Source: Flavobacteriaceae bacterium (GTDB taxonomy: Bacteria > Bacteroidota > Bacteroidia > Flavobacteriales > Flavobacteriaceae). From it: a stretch of 9,998 nt of DNA. The notes below the pieces were generated by a model. It was not told the origin of the DNA and did not search any database. It saw nothing but the letters and a program-made list of their open reading frames with translations. This document shows, one piece after another, positions 6,204 to 9,998 of the stretch; position 1 is the stretch's first letter, and every line of letters begins with the position of its first letter. The DNA lies in contig NZQO01000039.1 of the NCBI GenBank assembly GCA_002693605.1, forward strand, positions 1 to 9,998, in the 5' to 3' direction. The position numbers were made by a program, and so were the translations under genes.

Positions 6204-6380
6204 TGTTGGTCGATAATATCTTGCCGTTTATCAAATATCTGTAAGAAAATTCTTCATTGTTGAAATTTGAGCTATCTTCAACACGTAATTACACCCAAAG
6301 TAAAGCAAATCTTAATGAGGAGTGAGATTTGTGATACTGTTTCAAAACCTGGGAAACCGTATGGTTTCCTGGGTTTTTTT
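6204..6380 (+). ncRNA. Candidate structured small RNA (plus strand)
   Basis: The 288-base gap 6091-6378 has no credible protein gene. On the plus strand it shows a possible promoter followed by hairpins. One is GTTGAA with TTCAAC (6259-6264/6277-6282, 12-base loop). The second is GCAAATCT with AGATTTGT (6305-6312/6325-6332), whose loop contains GAGGAG. The third is a 15-bp terminator hairpin. Three G-U wobble pairs (one in the second hairpin, two in the terminator) are intact only in plus-strand RNA. The expected length is about 177 nt. I could not match it to a known RNA family. It does not show the long closing stem expected for 6S RNA. It may instead be only untranslated spacer. Confidence 0.3.
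6344..6380 (+). terminator. Strong hairpin terminator, better on the plus strand
   Basis: Bases 6344-6358 pair with 6363-6377 around a GTAT loop to give a 15-bp stem. The T run 6374-6380 forms its base and tail. Two pairs (6350-6371 and 6351-6370) are U-G/G-U wobbles on the plus strand but C-A mismatches on the minus strand. The hairpin overlaps the stop codon of the DUF4286 gene, so it may also end that minus-strand operon, where it is followed by only four U. Confidence 0.75.
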
Positions 6381-6687
6381 ATTGTTCGTAAACTACTTCC
6401 AGCTCGGTGCGAAAGGCCACGAACTTTCCTTCAAAGGGTTTGCTCTGGGCCCGTAGTGCTGGGGCATCCTCATCATAATAGCGCTGCAACGTCTCCTTGC
6501 TGTCGGTCCGGTATTGCACCGAATAGGTTATGCCACCCATATCTTCCTCCACCTGCACGCGCGTCATGAGCGCTGAGGTAAATTTCTGTGTGGCCAACAT
6601 TGCCGGAATATGTTGATTCTTCATCCAATCCAGCCATTGGTCATGAATTGCTTCCTCGATATTTAATGTTACGTTATAAATGTACAT
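6379..6687 (-). CDS. DUF4286 family protein
   Basis: This 102-residue protein begins MYIYNVTLNIEEAIHDQWLDW and continues with HIPAMLATQKFTSAL (26-40), then GGITYSVQYR (51-60) and FRTELEVVYEQ at the end. This matches the small Bacteroidota family annotated DUF4286, expected to adopt a ferredoxin-like alpha/beta fold of the dimeric-barrel kind. The function is unknown. The frame is open upstream to 6822 within the TPR gene, but the extra 45 residues do not resemble the family, so the ATG at 6687-6685 is preferred. It then lies 16 bases after the stop of the TPR gene, indicating a two-gene operon. A hairpin terminator starts at its stop codon. Confidence 0.85.
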   Translation of the reverse strand: MYIYNVTLNIEEAIHDQWLDWMKNQHIPAMLATQKFTSALMTRVQVEEDMGGITYSVQYRTDSKETLQRYYDEDAPALRAQSKPFEGKFVAFRTELEVVYEQ

Positions 6688-6703
6688 AGTTGGGTGTTGG
6701 CTG

Positions 6704-8485
6704 TTAATTGATGGCATCGCCGCGTAGCCGCCTAAATTCGTTTCGGGCTTCCACAAAATAAATGCTGTCTGCAAAACTGTATATGAGCTGTTCGTAGGTT
6801 TCCCGTGCCTTGTCGGGCGCATCGAGCTCGTTCTGATATAATTTTGCCAAGTGGAAATAAGCGTCGTCGGCCAATATATCGTCGCTGTAAAGTTCGATCA
6901 GTTTCAGATATTGTAATTTGGCGCGTTGAAAATCGCCCGTCTTCTCGAACAGTTGCGCCAATTTTAAAAGTGTTTCGTCTTCTATCTTTTCCCCCTTGTG
7001 ATCTTGCAAGATATTCTCCAGAATGGTAATGGCGGCTTCGTTCTTGTTCCTGAGCGCGAGCAAATCTGCTTTGGCAAATTTTTTCAGCGCGGTTTGGGTA
7101 GAGTCTTCCAGCGAGTTATCCTGAATCATAAGGCTAAGTTGCATAGCGTCGTTGGCGATGAGCTGTGAGGTAGATTTTTTGAGCACATCCAACTGAATTT
7201 GCGCCCACTCAAAATCGCCCTTGAAGTAACTCGTTCGGGCCACCTTGAACCGTGCTTCCTGCGCAAGGACATCGCTCTGTACTTTTTTCTGAATTTGGGA
7301 ATAGTAAATGAGCGCCTCGTTAAATTTCTCGTCGAACACCAAGATATCTGCTAGTTCCATTTTTACACGCGCCTCTTGGTAAGGGCTCATTTTTCGTGCA
7401 AGCAGCTCCTTTAAGTTGGCAATGGCGGTCTCTTTTTTATCGTTCCGAAAGGCGAGGAAGTGGTTAAAATCTATCTGCAGCAAATAAGTCTCCGGCCCTT
7501 TGCCGTACGTCTCGAACAAGGCTTCAAACTGTGCGATAAGCGAGTCGTAGTTACTTTTCTCGGTAATTTCCAGCGCAATTTGCATCTTGTATTGTTGGGC
7601 CAGCAGCTTAGCCTCGGGTGTATAGGAGTTCTCTATTATGAATTCTACCATTTCCATGGCGGGGGCATAGGCCTTGTCTTCCATGGCGATAAGGGCCAAG
7701 TCTATGATGCCCCGCAGGTTTTCCTCGCTGCGCCTAAAAATGGCCTTTTCCTGAATAAACGCCTTTTCGTATTCCTTTTGCTGGATAAAGAGCCAGCTCA
7801 ACAACTCGTTGTACAAAATTTCAGGCTGTTGCTGAAGTCGTTTCAGCAACGTTTTCCGAAGCAATTCGTTGGCTGCATTGGTTGGGTCGTCGGTCACGTA
7901 ATAGCTGAAATAGCGCTGCGCAATGCTGCGGTAGGCCGGGTTTCCCTCCATGAGGCTCACGTAGGTATCGAACATTTTCTCGAGCTCTCCCTGTTCACCG
8001 TAAATGCGCGCCAATTGCATGTTGAAGTCCTTTTTGGGGTCTAGCGCCATTCCCTTCTTGTAAGCCTCGATGGCGCGGTCTAGCAAGCTGTATTTCTCGA
8101 AGTGGTTTCCCACCGCGTTGGCGTAGTGCGGGACGGTATCTATATATTCAATCGCCATATCGTAATAGGTGGCAGCCTCGGTCTCCTTGTTCTGGAGCGA
8201 GAAATTATGGCCCAATTCGATATATAACTGGGGGTTCACGTCTCTGCCCTCCAATTTGGCCTGCAACAGCTGCTCTGCTCTTTGGAATTGTTCCAGTTGT
8301 TGATGGGAGGAAACTACGAATAGGAGGTAATCTGTTCGGTACGGGTTTTTCTCGTACAGCTTTTCGTAGAGCGTAAGCGCCTTTTCGAAATCGCCCTGCT
8401 CGAAGTAATTCTTCGCCAGCAAATCGTTTTGCGAGAAAACCGTCGTGCAGCAAAGTATCGATAGTAAAAATAGGAGCGTTCGCAT
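6704..8485 (-). CDS. Secreted/periplasmic tetratricopeptide-repeat protein
   Basis: This 593-residue protein has an N-terminal signal peptide (MRTLLFLLSILCCTTVFSQ) that ends in an AxA-like VFS before Gln. The residue before each cysteine does not fit a lipobox, so it is probably cut by signal peptidase I and released into the periplasm. The rest is helical repeats. Recognisable TPR units include NYFEQGDFEKALTLYEKLY (26-44), a unit near residues 120-150 (DRAIEAYKKGMALDP), one near ADILVFDEKFNEALIYYSQ, and three near the C-terminus (FEKTGDFQRAKLQYLKLI, AYFHLAKLYQNELDAPDKA). The C-terminal third resembles the YbgF/BamD style of TPR, with the shared pattern of residues A, Y and P at helix turns. 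TPR proteins serve as scaffolds for protein assembly; the partner is unknown. It is followed at 16 bases by the DUF4286 gene and preceded by the serS terminator. Confidence 0.88.
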   Translation of the reverse strand: MRTLLFLLSILCCTTVFSQNDLLAKNYFEQGDFEKALTLYEKLYEKNPYRTDYLLFVVSSHQQLEQFQRAEQLLQAKLEGRDVNPQLYIELGHNFSLQNKETEAATYYDMAIEYIDTVPHYANAVGNHFEKYSLLDRAIEAYKKGMALDPKKDFNMQLARIYGEQGELEKMFDTYVSLMEGNPAYRSIAQRYFSYYVTDDPTNAANELLRKTLLKRLQQQPEILYNELLSWLFIQQKEYEKAFIQEKAIFRRSEENLRGIIDLALIAMEDKAYAPAMEMVEFIIENSYTPEAKLLAQQYKMQIALEITEKSNYDSLIAQFEALFETYGKGPETYLLQIDFNHFLAFRNDKKETAIANLKELLARKMSPYQEARVKMELADILVFDEKFNEALIYYSQIQKKVQSDVLAQEARFKVARTSYFKGDFEWAQIQLDVLKKSTSQLIANDAMQLSLMIQDNSLEDSTQTALKKFAKADLLALRNKNEAAITILENILQDHKGEKIEDETLLKLAQLFEKTGDFQRAKLQYLKLIELYSDDILADDAYFHLAKLYQNELDAPDKARETYEQLIYSFADSIYFVEARNEFRRLRGDAIN

Positions 8486-8490
8486 AGCGT

Positions 8491-8498
8491 TAAAGATA
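8491..8498 (-). promoter_or_regulatory. Candidate -7 element of the TPR gene
   Basis: TATCTTTA, seven of eight matches to TAnnTTTG, ends only 5 bases before the ATG, so the mRNA might start at or next to the start codon. The nearest upstream TTG (TTTTTG) is 26 bases from the box, slightly beyond the usual spacing. Confidence 0.35.
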
Positions 8499-8525
8499 AC
8501 AAAATGATTTCTGAAAGCTTACATC

Positions 8526-8569
8526 AAAAACAACGCCGTAGTGTTATGGGCTACGGAGCGAATTTTTTT
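8526..8569 (-). terminator. Bidirectional-looking terminator after serS
   Basis: CCGTAG (8536-8541) pairs with CTACGG (8551-8556) around a 9-base loop. A run of five A lies on the left (8526-8530) and seven T on the right (8563-8569). On the minus strand the hairpin is followed by CGUUGUUUUU and starts about 25 bases past the serS stop. It sits in the 96-base gap before the TPR gene. Confidence 0.6.
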
Positions 8570-8581
8570 ATTCTGAAATTG

Positions 8582-9853
8582 TTACTGAATTATGTCGAAA
8601 CCGCAATACGGTATGAGCACCTCGGGAACTTTAATCCCTTCCGGCGTTTGGTAGTTCTCTAGGATTCCGGCGAGTACGCGTGGAAGGGCCAGTGCGCTGC
8701 CATTAAGCGTATGCACTAGGTTGTTGTTCCCCTCCTTGTCCTTGAACCGCAGTTTCAAACGATTGGCCTGAAACGTTTCGAAATTGGAAACCGATGAGAT
8801 TTCCAACCACCGGTCCTGCGCGGTCGAGAATACCTCAAAATCGAACGTAAGGGCTGCGGTAAAGCCGAGGTCACCCCCGCATAGCCGCAAGATGCGATAC
8901 GGCAGTTTCAGCTCGCGTAATATGTCCTTAACGTGCTCAACCATTCCGTCCAATGCCTCGTAGCTGTGGTCGGGATGCTCGATGCGCACGATCTCCACCT
9001 TATCGAATTGGTGCAGGCGGTTAAGCCCGCGCACGTGGGCGCCGTAGCTACCGGCCTCCCTTCTAAAACAGGGGGTGTAGCCGGTGCAGGTAATGGGCAG
9101 TTGATTGTGCATGAGCAAATCGCCCCGAAACATATTGGTTACGGGTACTTCTGCCGTGGGAATAAGATAAAGGTCATCTGCCGTTACGTGGTACATTTGG
9201 CCTTCCTTATCGGGCAATTGCCCGGTGCCAAATCCTGAGGCCTCATTTACCAGGTGCGGTACCTGGTATTCGGTATACCCAGCCTCGGTATTTTTGTCTA
9301 AAAAATAAGAAATCAGGGCGCGCTGCAGTTTGGCGCCCTTGCCCTTATACACGGGAAATCCGGCACCGGTGACCTTTACGCCCAGCTCAAAATCGATGAG
9401 ATCGTACTTTTTGGCAAGTTCCCAGTGCGGAAGGGAGCCTTCCTCTAGGGTTGGGATATCGCATTCGCGGAAAACTTCCTCGTTATCGTTCTCGTCATTG
9501 CCCGCGGGCACACTTACGTGCGGAACATTGGGAAGCGTATATAAGAGTTTTTGAAGTGTCTCGTCAGCCTTTGCAAGTTGGTCCTGCAATTGCTTGGATG
9601 ATTCCTTCAACTGTGTCGTTCTTTCCTTCAGCAGGTTCGCTTTCTGGGTTTCCCCGTTTTTGAAGAGCATTCCAATTTCCTTCGAAAATTTATTCGATTG
9701 CGCCAGGGTCTCGTCGAGTTTTGCCTGGGTACCGCGACGTTCCTCGTCGGCCTTTAAGACGGCCTGAAGGTCGGTAGTCGCATCGATTCCCCTTTTGGAG
9801 AGGGCCTTGATAATTTTTTCCGTATTCTCGCGAATGTCGTTTACTTGTAGCAT
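8582..9853 (-). CDS. serS: Seryl-tRNA synthetase
   Basis: This 423-residue cytoplasmic class II aminoacyl-tRNA synthetase charges tRNA-Ser with serine using ATP. Residues 1-110 form the N-terminal long antiparallel coiled-coil arm that grips the tRNA variable arm. The catalytic domain shows motif 1 around residues 178-199 (ending in P199), the serine-binding TAE (233-235), motif 2 FRREAGSYG (263-271) and motif 3 LNGSALALPRVLAGILEN (383-400) with the ATP-binding R392. The family segment CTGDxGF reads LCGGDLGF (324-331), a variant I recall as usual in Bacteroidota enzymes. Length and start (ATG at 9853) are normal. A TACCTTTG -7 box lies 20 bases upstream and a terminator hairpin follows. It is separated by 39 bases from the unidentified gene upstream. 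Confidence 0.97.
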   Translation of the reverse strand: MLQVNDIRENTEKIIKALSKRGIDATTDLQAVLKADEERRGTQAKLDETLAQSNKFSKEIGMLFKNGETQKANLLKERTTQLKESSKQLQDQLAKADETLQKLLYTLPNVPHVSVPAGNDENDNEEVFRECDIPTLEEGSLPHWELAKKYDLIDFELGVKVTGAGFPVYKGKGAKLQRALISYFLDKNTEAGYTEYQVPHLVNEASGFGTGQLPDKEGQMYHVTADDLYLIPTAEVPVTNMFRGDLLMHNQLPITCTGYTPCFRREAGSYGAHVRGLNRLHQFDKVEIVRIEHPDHSYEALDGMVEHVKDILRELKLPYRILRLCGGDLGFTAALTFDFEVFSTAQDRWLEISSVSNFETFQANRLKLRFKDKEGNNNLVHTLNGSALALPRVLAGILENYQTPEGIKVPEVLIPYCGFDIIQ

Positions 9854-9873
9854 TTCCGAAGCTTTTAAGAGCG

Positions 9874-9881
9874 CAAAGGTA
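9874..9881 (-). promoter_or_regulatory. -7 promoter element of serS
   Basis: TACCTTTG is a perfect match to TAnnTTTG, 20 bases before the serS ATG and just after the upstream stop codon. No clear TTG is present at the -33 distance. Confidence 0.45.
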
Positions 9882-9892
9882 TGGAAATAGAA

Positions 9893-9998
9893 CTATTTCT
9901 TGGTGGGCTTTTTACCATAATCGGCAGGCGATGGCAAGATCCAATCGTGGTGCTTGAGGTGGTGCCAGTCCTCGGCGGCCAAATTCACCGTCGGGTCA
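9893..9998 (-). CDS. C-terminal fragment of an unidentified protein
   Basis: An open frame enters from the right edge and encodes 34 residues before a TAG at 9895-9893. The visible end contains NLAAEDWHHLKHHDWILP (5-22), PSPADYGKK and a basic KKPTKK tail. The density of Trp and His and the sensible length of open frame up to the serS promoter make it likely to be a real gene end. I do not recognise the family. The tail is hydrophilic and shows no membrane segment. It is same-stranded with serS at 39 bases, but serS carries its own -7 box in that gap. Confidence 0.55.
   Translation of the reverse strand, partial: DPTVNLAAEDWHHLKHHDWILPSPADYGKKPTKK

Noticed and set aside
6285..6292. GTAATTAC palindrome as an operator
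   Set aside because: An eight-base AT-rich palindrome with no second copy is expected by chance and no regulator is nearby.
6267..6569. Plus-strand open frame of 100 codons starting in the intergenic gap
   Set aside because: It runs through the terminator hairpin and then antisense to the DUF4286 gene; composition (Pro, Arg, Cys, Ser) is that of a shadow frame.
6688..6822. Upstream extension of the DUF4286 frame
   Set aside because: It lies inside the TPR gene and the added residues do not look like the family; the ATG at 6687 gives the expected protein.
1..9998. Mobile elements, CRISPR arrays, tRNA/rRNA genes or defence systems
   Set aside because: No transposase, integrase, long inverted or regularly spaced direct repeats, tRNA-like cloverleaf or rRNA sequence was seen; gene content is core-like throughout.

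Overview
This window looks like a piece of chromosome from a member of the Bacteroidota, most likely the family Flavobacteriaceae. The reasons are a Bacteroidota-type seryl-tRNA synthetase, a DUF4286 gene, a TPR protein whose signal peptide ends in FSQ, -7 promoter elements of the TAnnTTTG type, an absence of obvious Shine-Dalgarno sequences and a moderate GC content. All eleven protein genes with clear support lie on the minus strand. No mobile element, CRISPR array, rRNA, tRNA or phage gene is visible. Most of the window is core genome.

In the direction of transcription (right to left): the 3' end of an unrecognised gene (9893-9998) is followed by serS (8582-9853), with a hairpin terminator behind it. 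Next come a secreted TPR-repeat protein (6704-8485) and a small DUF4286 protein (6379-6687), spaced like a two-gene operon. A 288-base gap (6091-6378) then holds the ksgA promoter on the minus strand. On the plus strand it holds a possible small RNA gene that ends in a strong terminator hairpin.

The centre is a compact run of six genes: ksgA/rsmA (16S rRNA dimethylase), mgtE (Mg2+ channel/transporter), a hotdog-fold acyl-CoA thioesterase, a cupin, a D-2-hydroxyacid dehydrogenase and a VOC/glyoxalase-like protein. Their junctions overlap or are separated by 1 to 4 bases, except for 40 bases before the dehydrogenase. Two of them appear to start at TTG codons that overlap a TGA stop. This run links ribosome maturation and Mg2+ homeostasis with small metabolic or detoxification enzymes. 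That functional link is inferred from gene order.

The left end holds a TM2-domain membrane protein, a coiled-coil lipoprotein with regularly spaced His/Gln/Asn residues, and the start of a flavodoxin-fold oxidoreductase that runs off the edge. Terminators separate these units.

I found no clearly new multi-gene system. The items most worth a second look are the candidate plus-strand RNA at about 6204-6380, the polar heptad ladder of the lipoprotein, and the TTG/TGA coupling (including a nine-residue mini-ORF) in the central operon.
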